The notes under the pieces are model-generated. The model saw only the letters and a program-made list of their open reading frames with translations. It was not told where the DNA came from and did no database searches. From the NCBI GenBank assembly GCA_963805445.1, contig CAWDUI010000010.1:1-64000 (forward strand): a stretch of 64,000 nt of DNA, given 5' to 3'. The translations under genes and the position numbers were made by a program. This DNA comes from JAENVT01 sp963805445. GTDB lineage: Bacteria > Actinomycetota > Acidimicrobiia > Acidimicrobiales > Ilumatobacteraceae. Below, piece after piece: positions 1-10,076 of this stretch; the stretch's first letter is position 1, and every line of letters begins with the position of its first letter.

Positions 1-123
1 CTTCGCCGCAGCGATGGTCGTTTGCCCGCGGTCACTCCCTCGGAGGACGGCATCCTCAAGTTCTTCTCTCGTCCAGGCGATAATCACCACAGCCGGTACG
101 CGGCTCGGGCTGCCGGGCCTTGA

Positions 124-3100
124 ATGGGGATGTCCTACGTGAAGACGAACGTGTCGAGAGCTGTTGCCAAAGGCGTGTTCGGGGCTCTGATCGCAATCGG
201 CGTGTACGGCGCTGTCGCTTTGGCCGGAGCCGGGCCGGCGACCGCCCCGCTCGCCCGGTTGGAGACTGCTCCGCTGAACGGCACCGGCTATGCATCGCTC
301 ACGCCTGCGCGCCTTTTGGACACCCGGCCCGGCTTCACCACGACCGACGGTCAGTTCCTCGGCGGTGGGGCGATCGGTCCCGGCCAGACCCTGGTCCTCA
401 AGGTCACCGGTCGCGGTGGCGTGCCGTCAAGCGGCGTCGACGCGGTCGTGCTCGTGGTGACCGCGGCCGAACAGTCCCTCCCCTCGTTCCTCACGGTGTT
501 CCCCACCGGGTCTCCCCGCCCGGGCACATCCAACATCAACCCGACGCCCGGCATCATCACGCCGAACACCGTCATCGCCAAGGTTGGCCCGACGGGAGAG
601 ATCTCGATCTACAACAACTCCGGCGATGTGCACGTCGTGGCCGATGTGCACGGCTGGTTCCCGTCAGGATCGGCGTACACCGCGCTCGTGCCGGCCCGGC
701 TGATGGACACTCGTCCCGGTACGGCGACGATCGACGGCTCGGCCCTCGGTGGCGGCGTCATCCCCGCCGGCGGATCCGTCAACCTCAAGGTCGCCGGCCG
801 AGGCGGTGTGCCGGCGACCGGTGTCGGCGCCGTCGCGCTGAACCTCACTGCGGTCGATCAGACGACCACCTCGTTCGTCACGGTCCACCCGGCGGGGTCA
901 CCACGTCCCACGGCGTCGAACTTGAATCCAACCCCGGGCGTCATCGCCACCAACGTCGTCGTGACCAACGTCGGCGCGAACGGCGAGATCTCGATCTACA
1001 ACAACTCGGGCACCGTCAACATCGTGGTCGACGTGCAGGGCTGGTTCGCCCAGAGCCTGGCCTTCACGCCGGTCGGACCAGCACGGTTGGTCGATACCGC
1101 GCGGGTTTCAACACCATTGACGGCATTGATGCCGGCGGTGGCGCGCTCGGTCCTTCCGGTCTGCGCACGGTGAAGGTGGCCGGTCGGGCCGGCCTGCCGG
1201 AAACGGGAGTCGGTGCCGTCGCCGTCAACATCACGACGGTCAATCAGACCCAAGCCAGCTTCTTGACCGTGTTCCCCACCGGGCAGCCGCGACCGACGAC
1301 GTCGGTACTGAATCCGACACCGGGCTTGATCGCCTCGAACTTCGTGATCGCCAAGGTTGGCCCGACGGGGGAGATCTCGATCTACAACAACCAAGGATCA
1401 CTCGACGTGATCGTCGACATCGCCGGATGGTTCCCGTCCGATGTGCGTGCGCTCGATGATGCCATCACGGTCGATGAGGACAGTGTTGCGACGGTGATCG
1501 ACGTGCTGGCCAACGACACCGACCTCGACGGTGGTCCCGTGACGATCGCGTCGGCAACCCAACCGGCCCACGGCATGATCGTCCTCACGGGTGGAACGCC
1601 GACTGCCCGCACCGCTCTGACTTACACCCCGATTGCCAACTACTGCGGTGACGATGCGTTCACGTATGCCCTCAACGGCGGTCCCACGGCAACCGTCGAC
1701 ATCACCGTCACCTGCGTCCCGGACCCGCCGATCGCCGTATCCAACGTCGCGACGGTGTCGGAGGATTCGGCGGCGACCACCATCGATGTGATGGCCAACG
1801 ACGTCGATGTCGACGGTGGACCGCGGGCGATTGCCTCCGTGACCCAACCCGCCAACGGCACCGTCGCGATCGCCAACGCGGGCGCTGACCTGACCTACCA
1901 ACCCAATGCCGATTACTGCAACGATCCGGGTGGCTTGCCCGACACGTTCACCTACTCGTTGGACCCTGGTGGCTCCACGGTGTCGGTCTCGGTGATCGTC
2001 ACCTGCGTCAACGATGCGCCGAGCTTCACCGCCGGGGCCGACCAGTTGGTGCCGCTCGACGCCGGCGCCCAGGCCATCCCCGGCTGGGCCACCAACATCT
2101 CCTCCGGCCCGGCCAACGAGGCGAGCCAGACCGTCGACTTCATCGTCACCAATGACGACATCGCCCTGTTCTCGGCGCAGCCCGCCGTGAGCCCGCTCGG
2201 TGCACTCAGCTTCACGCCGGCCGCTGGAGCGTCGGGTACGGCAACAGTCTCGGTCGCGATCCGCGACAACGGCGGCGTGGTGAACGGCGGTGTCGACACC
2301 AGCCGCGGTGCAGACGTTCACGATCACGGTCAACGCGGCACCGACAGCGAACGATCAGTCGCAGAGCACCAACGAAGACACGCCGTTGCTGTTGACCCTG
2401 ACCGGAACCGACGCCGAAGGTGATCCGCTGACGTTCAGCCTCGTGTCCGGCCCGACAGCGGGCTCCGTCGGCACCCCGAGCGGCGCCACGTGTGCCGGGG
2501 TGCCCAGTAGTTGCACCGCCACGGTCCTCTACACGCCGAACCTCAATGCCAACGGCCCCGATTCGTTCACCTTCCGCGTCAACGACGGCACCGGCAACTC
2601 GGCGCCGGCGACCGTCAACATCGGCGTCATACCGGTCAACGATGCCCCGGCGTTCGTCGGTGGTTCCGACCAGACCGTTCTGGAGGATGCTGGTGCTCAG
2701 ACCGTCAGCGCGTGGTCATCCTCGATCTCTGCCGGCGCGACCAACGAGGCGGCTCAGGCCCTGACCTTCACGGTCACGAACGACAACAACTCGCTGTTCA
2801 GTACCCAACCAGCGGTGTCGCCAACGGGAACGCTCAGCTTCACGCCTGCGGCCGATGCGTCGGGTTCGGCAACCGTGTCGGTCACACTGTCCGATGACGG
2901 TGGCACGGCCAACGGTGGCGTCGACACCAGTGCGGTGCACACGTTGACGATCACGGTCACGCCCGTCAACGATGTCCCGTCGTTCACGGTCGGCCCCGAC
3001 CAGTCGGTTGCCGAGGACGCCGGGCCGCAGACCGTCAATCCGTGGGCGACAGGGCTGTCCGCTGGGCCGAACGAGGGCAGCCAGACGCTGGCCTTCACGG

Positions 3101-6100
3101 TGACGAACGACAACAACGCGCTGTTTGCGGCTCAACCCGCGGTCAGCTCCACCGGCGTGCTCACCTTCACCTCGGCCGCGAACGCGTCGGGTTCGGCAAC
3201 GGTCGCGGTCACGGTCCAAGACAACGGCGGCACTGCAAACGGTGGAACCGACACCAGCGGAAGCCAGATCTTCACCATCACTGTCGATCCGGTCGACGAT
3301 CCTCCGGTCGCTGTGAGTGACAGCGCGACGGTGTTGGAAGACGCGGTCGGTGCGGCGGTCGATGTGTTGGCGAATGACACCGACATCGATGGCGGCCCGA
3401 AGAGCATCACGTCGGTGACGCAGCCCTCGAACGGCACGGTGGTGATCACCGGCGGTGGTACGGGTGTCAGCTACTCGCCGAGCGCGAACTACTGCAACAC
3501 GCCTCCTGGGACGACGCCCGACACGTTCACGTACTCGCTGACTCCTGGCGGAAGTGTGGCCACGGTCAGCGTGGCCGTTACGTGTGTCGACGATCCTCCG
3601 GTCGCTGTGAGTGACAGCGCGACGGTGTTGGAAGACGCGGTCGGTGCGGCGGTCGATGTGTTGGCGAATGACACCGACATCGATGGCGGCCCGAAGAGCA
3701 TCACGTCGGTGACGCAGCCCTCGAACGGCACGGTGGTGATCACCGGCGGTGGTACGGGTGTCAGCTACTCGCCGAGCGCGAACTACTGCAACACGCCTCC
3801 TGGGACGACGCCCGACACGTTCACGTACTCGCTGACTCCTGGCGGAAGTGTGGCCACGGTCAGCGTGGCCGTTACGTGTGTCGACGATCCTCCGGTCGCT
3901 GTGAGTGACAGCGCGACGGTGTTGGAAGACGCGGTCGGTGCGGCGATCGATGTGTTGGCGAATGACACCGACATCGATGGCGGCCCGAAGAGCATCACGT
4001 CGGTGACGCAGCCCACGAACGGCACGGTGGTGATCACCGGCGGTGGTACGGGTGTCAGCTACTCGCCGGACGCCAACTACTGCAACGACCCTCCTGGCAC
4101 GACGCCCGACACGTTCACGTACACGCTGACTCCTGGCGGAAGTGTGGCCACGGTCAGCATCACGGTGACCTGCGTGAACGACGCGCCGATCGCCACAGCC
4201 GATTCGTTCAGCGGCACCGGCCGCGCCATCGGCAACACCCAGCTTGTCGTCAATGACCCCGCTGACGGTGCCCCGAACCCCGCCGGCCCACACAAGACCG
4301 TCACGGGCAGCATCCTCGGCAATGACACCGACGTCGACGGCCCCGGGCCGCTCGTGGCTGTCGCAGGAACGTTCGCGACCAGCGACGGCGGGTCGGTGGT
4401 CATCGAGGCCGACGGCGACTTCACGTTCACACCGAAGACCGGCACGAGTTGCACCGACAACAGTGACTCCTTCAGTTACACCATCAGTGACCAGGCAACT
4501 CCGGTTGCCGGGACATCGTCGGGCACGGTCACGATCGCGATCGCCGACTGCATCTGGTACGTCGACGGCGCGGCCGCCGCCGGCGGCGACGGCAGCTCGG
4601 CGCTTCCGTTCAACACCCTCGCAGGCGTGAACGGGGCCGGCGGCTCCGGCGACAGCGACAGCCCCAACGACACGATCCTGGTCGACTCCGGCACGTATAC
4701 CGGCGGCCTTCCGCTCGAGGACGGCCAGAAGCTGTTCGGTCAGCGCCACGGCTTGACCGTTTCCGACGGCGGCGCCGGCGCGGTCACCCTGCAAGCGGCC
4801 GGCGGAGCCAACACCATCATCGGCGGCGGTGTTGTACTCGGATCCGGCAACAACATCCAAGGCATTCACTTCGGCGACAGTGCCGGGTTCGCGCTCAGCG
4901 GCTCGACGGTCGGCACCGCCACGATCGACAACCTCACGTCCGGCGCGGTGGCCAACACGACCGGCGGTGGCGTCAGCATCAACACCGGCGCGTTGACCGC
5001 AGCGTTCACCTCACTGTCATCGTCCAATGGAGTCAATGGCATCTCGCTGACCAATCTCACCGGGACCTTCACTGCTTCGGGCGGGGCCATCACCAATGCA
5101 TCGGGCATCGATGTCGCCATCAGCGGCGGGACCATCGACGTCACGTACGACGGCACGATCACCGACGATCTCGGCTCGCTGGTCACGATCAGCGGTGCAA
5201 CCGGTGGTACGAAGGACTTCAACGGGCTGATCGACGATGGCAACGACGGCGACGGCAGTGGAATCTCCCTCACCTCGAACGCAGGAGCGACGGTTCGCTT
5301 CGACGGCGGGCTGATCCTGTCGACCGGTGGCAACGCGGCGTTCACCGCGACGGGTGGCGGCACCGTCAGTGTCACGGATCCCGCTGCGGCGAACAACACG
5401 ATCACCACGACGACGGGCACTGCGCTCAACGTGGTCAACACCTCGATCGGAGCCAGCGGCCTGACGTTCGAACAGATCTCGGCCAACGGAGCTGCCAACG
5501 GCATCGTGCTGAACAACACGGGCGCGACGGGCGGACTGACGGTGACAGGAACAGGGGTCGCCGGCTCGGGCGGGACGATCCAGAGCACGACCGGCCACGG
5601 TGTCAGCCTCACGGCGACGCGCTCCGTGTCGCTGGCCCGGATGAACCTGCAATCGACCGGCGGCAGTGGCATCAATGGCACCGGCGTGACCAACTTCCAG
5701 ATCACCGACAGCACCATCAACCTCGCCGGCAACGCGGCGATGGAGGGTGCGATCACGTTCAACGACAACGGCACTCCGCTGGTGGGCAACAACATCAGCG
5801 GCACACTGACGATCCTGCGCAACACGATCACGAACTCGTTCGACGACGCGATCGACGTCGAGAGCGACGCCGGCGCGGTGACCGATGCCCAGATCTCGAA
5901 CAACGTCATCACCAACACAGGCCCGGCGGGCAGGGCGATCAACATCGTCGGCACCGGGACCGCGTCGACCAAGTTCGACCTCGACAATGCTGACATCGAC
6001 AACAACACCATCACCAACGCCAACACGGGCATCCAGGTGAACATCAGCAACGCCAACGCCGCAGGGCCTGGGGCGACGGCGGGCATCCCGGGCAACGCCA

Positions 6101-6861
6101 GCAACCTTGTCTCGATCACCGGCAACACCGTCACGGTGAAGCCTGGCGGTACGCAGGCAGTGATCGTGTCGGTCTCCGGCGCCAACGGTGGCTCGCGCTC
6201 TCGGGCCAACGTCAACATCTCCAACAACCCGTCGCTGAACGGCGCCAACAACGGCATCGTCGGCGCCGGTGGGTTGTCGAGCGGGATCGTCCTCGGGATC
6301 GGCAACAACGGCTACTCCACGATGGTGGCCACGATCAACAACAACGTGGTCGACGGCAACCACAACGCCCAGGCGTTCGGGGCCGGCGGGATCAGCGGTG
6401 GCAACGGCATCGTCAGCAACTCGGCCGAGACGCCCGACCTCACGCTGACGGTCACCGGCAACACGGTCCGCGACACCGATGGGAATGGCATCCTGCTCGT
6501 GGGCCGCGGCGCGGCGGGCATCGCCAAGATGAAGATCGCCAACAACACGGTCGCCGCGCCGCTCGGTGGCGTCCGGCCCGGCATCCGCGTCGATGCCGGC
6601 AACAACGCGGCCAGCAACGACACGGTCTGCCTCAACATCTCCGGCAACAGCTCGGCGGGCAGCGGCGGTAGCGAAGGAATCGGCATCCGCAAGCAGGGCA
6701 CCAACCCGGCTGTCAACGTGTTCGGCATCCAAGGTGTCGTGCCGGCGTCGCCGACCATCGCTCAGGCCGAATCGTTCATCGACGGGCAGAACCCGGCCGG
6801 CGGTGGCACGTTCACCATCAACGGTGACGGGTTCGTCTCCTGCAACGGGGCACCGCTGTGA
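124..6861 (+). CDS. Giant secreted surface protein: DTR modules, tandem-95/cadherin-like repeats, C-terminal parallel beta-helix (two frameshifts)
   Basis: Predicted exported protein of about 2245 residues. A Sec-type signal segment (about residues 1-40, Ala/Gly-rich hydrophobic core) is followed by three modules of about 120 residues, each starting PARLxDTRxG and ending xxGWF (about 57-435). Next come cadherin-like/tandem-95 domains with VLANDTDxDGG calcium-type motifs, including three near-identical 98-residue units. From about residue 1475 there is an Asn/Gly/Thr-rich right-handed beta-helix region with repeated NNTITN-like rungs. No C-terminal LPxTG or membrane anchor is visible. The frame is lost near 1098 (one base missing; DTRAGF is restored by one base) and regained near 2303 (one extra C); module periodicity continues across both points, so I read one gene. 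It is followed after 40 nt, with an AGGAG, by three tail-collar genes, which suggests one operon. Likely an adhesin or cell-surface structural protein; the ligand is unknown. Confidence 0.82.
3301..4182 (+). repeat. Three tandem 294-bp repeats in the giant surface gene
   Basis: Units start at 3301, 3595 and 3889. Units 1 and 2 appear identical base for base. Unit 3 differs at a few positions (for example GCGATCGATG for GCGGTCGATG and CCCACGAAC for CCCTCGAAC). Each unit encodes a 98-residue cadherin-like domain with VLANDTDIDGG and ends in a VTCV strand. The near identity at DNA level implies recent duplication or gene conversion, and copy number may vary or be misassembled. Confidence 0.93.
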
Positions 6862-6901
6862 CCGAGCCGACCACGACCACGACCAGACGAGGAGCAAGCT
6901 G

Positions 6902-7408
6902 ATGGCCGAACCATTCTTGGCCGAGATCAGGATGATGTCCTTCGGCTTCGCGCCGAAGGGGTGGGCCCTGTGCGACGGGCAGCTCCTGCCGATCAACCAG
7001 AACCAGGCCCTGTTCTCTTTGCTGGGCACCACATTCGGTGGTGACGGTCGAGTCAACTTCGCTCTTCCGGATCTCCGGTCGAGAACACCGATCCACGATG
7101 GCGCCGGGCACGTGCTGGGCGAACACGGCGGGGAGCAGGCGCACACGCTGTCGATCTCGGAGATCCCGACGCACGTGCACCATCAGGTCGCGACGAGTGT
7201 CGCCGCCACCACCAACATCCCGGCGAGCGATGTGCTCCTGGCCAAGTCGACCGGCGCCAACGTGTACGGCGCCCCGACGAACCTCGTCGCCATGAACGTC
7301 GGCGCGCTGTCGAACCTCGGCGGCAGCCAGGCGCATCTCAACATGCAGCCCTTCCTCACCTTGTCCTTCTGCATCGCGCTGCAGGGCATCTTCCCGAGTC
7401 CGAACTGA
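6902..7408 (+). CDS. Phage tail collar domain protein (MdpB-like), copy 1
   Basis: 168-residue protein of the phage tail-collar / microcystin-dependent (MdpB) family. The N-terminal half carries the family signature: FAPKGWALCDGQLLP, SLLGTTFGGDG, then FALPDLRSR. The C-terminal half is variable and ends with a family-typical LNMQPFLTLSFCIALQGIFP. The start at 6902 has AGGAG about 10 nt upstream. It is the first of three tandem paralogues in the same order and with short spacers (10-11 nt to the next). Family members occur in phage tails and, in cellular bacteria, in clusters of unknown function. No other tail genes (sheath, baseplate, tape measure) are present here, so a complete contractile system is not supported. 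Confidence 0.9.
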   Translation: MAEPFLAEIRMMSFGFAPKGWALCDGQLLPINQNQALFSLLGTTFGGDGRVNFALPDLRSRTPIHDGAGHVLGEHGGEQAHTLSISEIPTHVHHQVATSVAATTNIPASDVLLAKSTGANVYGAPTNLVAMNVGALSNLGGSQAHLNMQPFLTLSFCIALQGIFPSPN

Positions 7409-7418
7409 GGCCAAGACC

Positions 7419-7931
7419 ATGGGCCAGCCATATGTCGGTGAGATCAGGATCTTCGCAGGGAACTTCGCGCCCGCCGGGTGGATGTTCTGCGAAGGCCAAC
7501 TCCTCCCCATCTCCGAGTACGAGACGCTGTTCAACCTGATCGGCACGACGTATGGCGGTGACGGTCAGAGCACGTTCGCCTTGCCCGACCTCCGCAGTCG
7601 CATCCCGCTTCATCAGGGCAACGGCTTCATCCTCGCCGAGACCGGCGGAGCGGAGGAGGTCACGCTGACCCAGTCGCAGATCCCGGCTCATGGTCATGCG
7701 TTGCTGGCGAGTGCCAATCCAGCGTCGACCGCGGCACCGGGCGGGACCGTGCTCCCTTCGGCGACCCAATCGACCACCGTCACGCCGTATGGCACCGACA
7801 ATCCGGCGGCCGTACTGCATCCCCAAGCCATCTCGCAGGTCGGCGGGTCGCAGCCGCACACCAACTTCCAGCCCTACCTGTGCGTCAACTTCATCATCTC
7901 GCTCTTCGGGATCTTCCCGTCGCCAACCTGA
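7419..7931 (+). CDS. Phage tail collar domain protein (MdpB-like), copy 2
   Basis: 170 residues, second of three tandem tail-collar paralogues. It shares GEIRIFAGNFAPAGWMFCEG at the N-terminus, the LIGTTYGGDGQ loop and FALPDLRSRIP, and ends SLFGIFPSPT. The middle region is Ala/Thr/Ser-rich and differs from copies 1 and 3, as expected if that part is the exposed variable face. It starts 10 nt after copy 1 stops and is followed 11 nt later by copy 3, so the three are almost certainly co-transcribed. Confidence 0.9.
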   Translation: MGQPYVGEIRIFAGNFAPAGWMFCEGQLLPISEYETLFNLIGTTYGGDGQSTFALPDLRSRIPLHQGNGFILAETGGAEEVTLTQSQIPAHGHALLASANPASTAAPGGTVLPSATQSTTVTPYGTDNPAAVLHPQAISQVGGSQPHTNFQPYLCVNFIISLFGIFPSPT

Positions 7932-7942
7932 GGACACCAGCC

Positions 7943-8461
7943 ATGGCCGATCCATTCGTCGCAGAAATCCGCATCTTCCCCTTCAACTTCGCCCCGAAAG
8001 GCTGGGCGTTCTGCGACGGGCAGATCCTGCCACTCAGCCAGAACACGGCACTGTTCTCGCTGCTCGGCACGACCTACGGCGGTAACGGCACGTCGAACTT
8101 TGCATTGCCCGACCTGCAGGGCCGGGCGCCGATGCACCCGTCGCAAGGCCCCGGTCTTTCACTGCACGACCTCGGCGAGACCGGCGGGAGCGAGACGGTC
8201 TCGCTCCTCGAATCCGAGATTCCCTCCCACGCCCACACCGCGAACGCGGTCAGCGGCGACGGCATCAGTCAGTCGCCGGCAGACCAGAGGTACGCGACCG
8301 GGACAGGCGTCGGCATGTACGCGCCTCCTGGCGCGACCGTCGCGCTGTCCGACAACAGCGTCGCCCCCGCAGGTGGCGATCAGCCACACAACAACATGCA
8401 GCCGTATCTCACGCTCAACTTCAACATCGCCCTCCAGGGCGTGTTCCCACCGCGGACATAG
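7943..8461 (+). CDS. Phage tail collar domain protein (MdpB-like), copy 3
   Basis: 172 residues, third tandem tail-collar paralogue: FNFAPKGWAFCDGQILPLS, SLLGTTYGGNG, FALPDLQGRAP and a C-terminal LTLNFNIALQGVFP. It is closest to copy 1 in its N-terminal motifs. The ATG at 7943 follows the copy 2 stop by 11 nt. The downstream Tat-signal gene starts 18 nt after this stop, extending the operon. Confidence 0.9.
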   Translation: MADPFVAEIRIFPFNFAPKGWAFCDGQILPLSQNTALFSLLGTTYGGNGTSNFALPDLQGRAPMHPSQGPGLSLHDLGETGGSETVSLLESEIPSHAHTANAVSGDGISQSPADQRYATGTGVGMYAPPGATVALSDNSVAPAGGDQPHNNMQPYLTLNFNIALQGVFPPRT

Positions 8462-8479
8462 ATCCGAGCAGGCGGACTC

Positions 8480-9205
8480 ATGAACAACGACAGCACAACC
8501 TCATTCACCTCGGCGCCGTCCTCGAGCCGGCGCAGCTTCATTCTCGCGACGTCGGCGGTCGTCGCCGGCGCAGTGCTGCTCCGCCGCGACTTCCCGGCCG
8601 CCAACGGTGGCTTGGCCACGCTGGCAACCTCCAGCGGACCCCACATCGGTGTCGCCTACGTCGAGGCCAGCGCCGGCGCTCCATCGCTCGAATCGATGCT
8701 CGCCGCCGGCCGGGTTCGTGCCGTTCCTGCCGCGCGGCTCGGTGTCGGCGATCTCGCCAACGAGGCGGCGGCGCTGACCGTGCACGGTTTCGGCCCGGGG
8801 ATCGCCTGCGACGAAGCGTGTCGGTACACCAGTGTGTTCGTCGACGCCCACATCCCGTCACCCGACCCGACCAGCGCCGAGGCGACCTTGCCGTTCTACG
8901 CGTGGACGTTCCGCCGATCACCGGCGATGGCATCGGGGCGCAGCCGGTTCGTCGTCGGCCCGTCACGCGGCCTCCGCGTCGGCTTCAGCATTGCCGCCAG
9001 TTCGGGGCCATCGGCGGCGGCGGCGGCCACGACGGTCTTCACCAGCGGGAGGCTCAACACAGGTGCTCTGCCCCAGTTCCGACGCGGCATCTATCTTCTC
9101 GGTCTCGGCGACGGCGCATGGCGCGACACGGTCTCGCTGCCCGACATCGGGGATCCGAAATGGGCCGACCTGGCCTCGATCGTCGTCTCGGTCGACGCAG
9201 CCTGA
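8480..9205 (+). CDS. Tat-signal secreted protein of unknown function
   Basis: 241 residues. The N-terminus has a twin-arginine motif (SSRRSFILATS) followed by an Ala/Val/Leu-rich segment, so Sec-independent Tat export is likely. The mature part shows no catalytic motif I recognise; it includes a small Cys pair (GIACDEACRYTSVFVD) and ends in an SLPDIGDPKWADLASIVV segment. It sits 18 nt behind the third tail-collar gene, so it may be exported with, or help assemble, the products of this locus. Function not recognised. Confidence 0.75.
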   Translation: MNNDSTTSFTSAPSSSRRSFILATSAVVAGAVLLRRDFPAANGGLATLATSSGPHIGVAYVEASAGAPSLESMLAAGRVRAVPAARLGVGDLANEAAALTVHGFGPGIACDEACRYTSVFVDAHIPSPDPTSAEATLPFYAWTFRRSPAMASGRSRFVVGPSRGLRVGFSIAASSGPSAAAAATTVFTSGRLNTGALPQFRRGIYLLGLGDGAWRDTVSLPDIGDPKWADLASIVVSVDAA

Positions 9206-9236
9206 TACGACCGTCGTCGGGCCTAGGTTGGCGGCG

Positions 9237-9710
9237 GTGCCCCACCTCAGTCTTCGCCCGAGCCGACCCGACGATCAGCCGTTCCTCGCCGCGGTCTACG
9301 CCAGTTCACGCGCAGAGGAGCTCGCTCCCGTCCCGTGGACCGACGATCAGAAGCAAGCGTTCCTGGCCCAGCAGTTTCGTGCCCAAGACGCCGCCTACCG
9401 GGAGAACTACGCCGACGGATCCTTCTCGATCGTCGAACTCGACGGCGTGCCGATCGGCCGCATGATCGTGGCGCGGCTGGAGGACGACGAGTTGCGGATC
9501 GTTGACGTTGCTCTGTTGCCCGAGCACCGCAATGTCGGCACCGGCACCCGCCTGGTCGGCGATGTGATCGCCACCGCGGAACGAGATGGCCTGTTCGTGT
9601 CATTGCACGTCGAGGTCTGGAACCCGGCTGCTCGATTGTACGAACGACTCGGATTCCGCGCCGTCTCGGCAAACGATGTGCACCTGCGGATGGAGTGGCG
9701 ATCGCGTTAG
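9237..9710 (+). CDS. GNAT family N-acetyltransferase
   Basis: 157 residues with a GTG start. A single GNAT (Gcn5-related) fold is visible: SRPDDQPFLAAVYAS at the N-terminus, beta-4 LRIVDVALLPEHRNVGTGTRLV with the acetyl-CoA pyrophosphate loop (here R-N-V-G-T-G), and the terminal VEVWNPAARLYERLGFRAV motif. The substrate cannot be predicted. The start is 31 nt downstream of the Tat-protein gene. The stop (9708-9710) overlaps the stop of the convergent DUF6916-like gene. Confidence 0.88.
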   Translation: MPHLSLRPSRPDDQPFLAAVYASSRAEELAPVPWTDDQKQAFLAQQFRAQDAAYRENYADGSFSIVELDGVPIGRMIVARLEDDELRIVDVALLPEHRNVGTGTRLVGDVIATAERDGLFVSLHVEVWNPAARLYERLGFRAVSANDVHLRMEWRSR

Positions 9711-10006
9711 TTGAACACTGCTTCGTACTGCTGCCGCCCGGTCGCGCCGGGCCCGATCGGCACGAGAAAGATCGCCAGCGCCCCCAAGTCGGGATGTGCG
9801 AGCGAGTAGGTGGCCTGGGGGAGCGGAGACCCGGGCGGCCCCGAGAACAGCAACGAGAACGGCTCGGTTCGATCGCCATGCGACCTCGGTGCCTGTCGCT
9901 GGACGGTGTCGAGCACCGCTTCGACGACGTCATCGCCGACGAGTTCTATCGAGAAAGCGGTGCCGACATGCGGTTCGAAAGTCGCTGGCGTCAGCTGGTC
10001 GGACAT
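9707..10006 (-). CDS. DUF6916-like small protein
   Basis: 99 residues, starting MSDQLTPATFEPHVGTAF and containing SLLFSGPPGSPLPQATYSLAHP. The pattern (TxxTFxPHxGxxF at the start, then a beta-rich core with Hxxhgxhxxxhvp) resembles the DUF6916 family, small proteins I recall being encoded near tail-collar clusters. That assignment is from memory and should be checked by profile search. It is convergent with the GNAT gene (stops overlap by 2 nt) and lies downstream of the glycosyltransferase on the same strand. Confidence 0.65.
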   Translation of the reverse strand: MSDQLTPATFEPHVGTAFSIELVGDDVVEAVLDTVQRQAPRSHGDRTEPFSLLFSGPPGSPLPQATYSLAHPDLGALAIFLVPIGPGATGRQQYEAVFN

Positions 10007-10029
10007 GCAGCGACAGTAGCGGCGAATCA

Positions 10030-10068
10030 AGTCACCGGATATCCGGTTGCACCGGAGATTCGGTGACT
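10030..10068 (-). terminator. Nested stem-loop downstream of the glycosyltransferase gene
   Basis: Outer arms AGTCACCG (10030-10037) and CGGTGACT (10061-10068) enclose a perfect inner hairpin TCCGGT-TGC-ACCGGA (10042-10056). It lies 8 nt past the stop of the minus-strand glycosyltransferase and 23 nt before the DUF6916-like start. There is no U-tract, so it may be a Rho-type or processing site rather than an intrinsic terminator. Confidence 0.45.
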
Positions 10069-10076
10069 GGCCTGCG

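Noticed and set aside
1..123. Open frame from position 1 to a TGA at 121-123, possible end of an upstream gene.
   Set aside because: Only 40 codons without a start in view and no recognisable sequence; could equally be the leader of the giant surface gene.
1090..1110. Programmed ribosomal frameshifting in the giant gene or in argS, rho or atpA.
   Set aside because: No slippery heptamer with a downstream structure is apparent, and about 35 sites over 20 genes fit sequence errors better.
3301..4182. CRISPR array.
   Set aside because: The 294-bp repeats are contiguous coding repeats without spacers.
2716..4869. A 717-codon minus-strand reading frame opposite the giant surface gene.
   Set aside because: It mirrors the tandem repeats of the plus strand and is low-complexity Arg/Asp/Val; a typical GC-rich shadow frame.
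124..9205. A prophage or phage-tail-like particle locus.
   Set aside because: Only tail-collar domains are present. There is no terminase, capsid, sheath, baseplate, tape measure, lysis or integrase gene.
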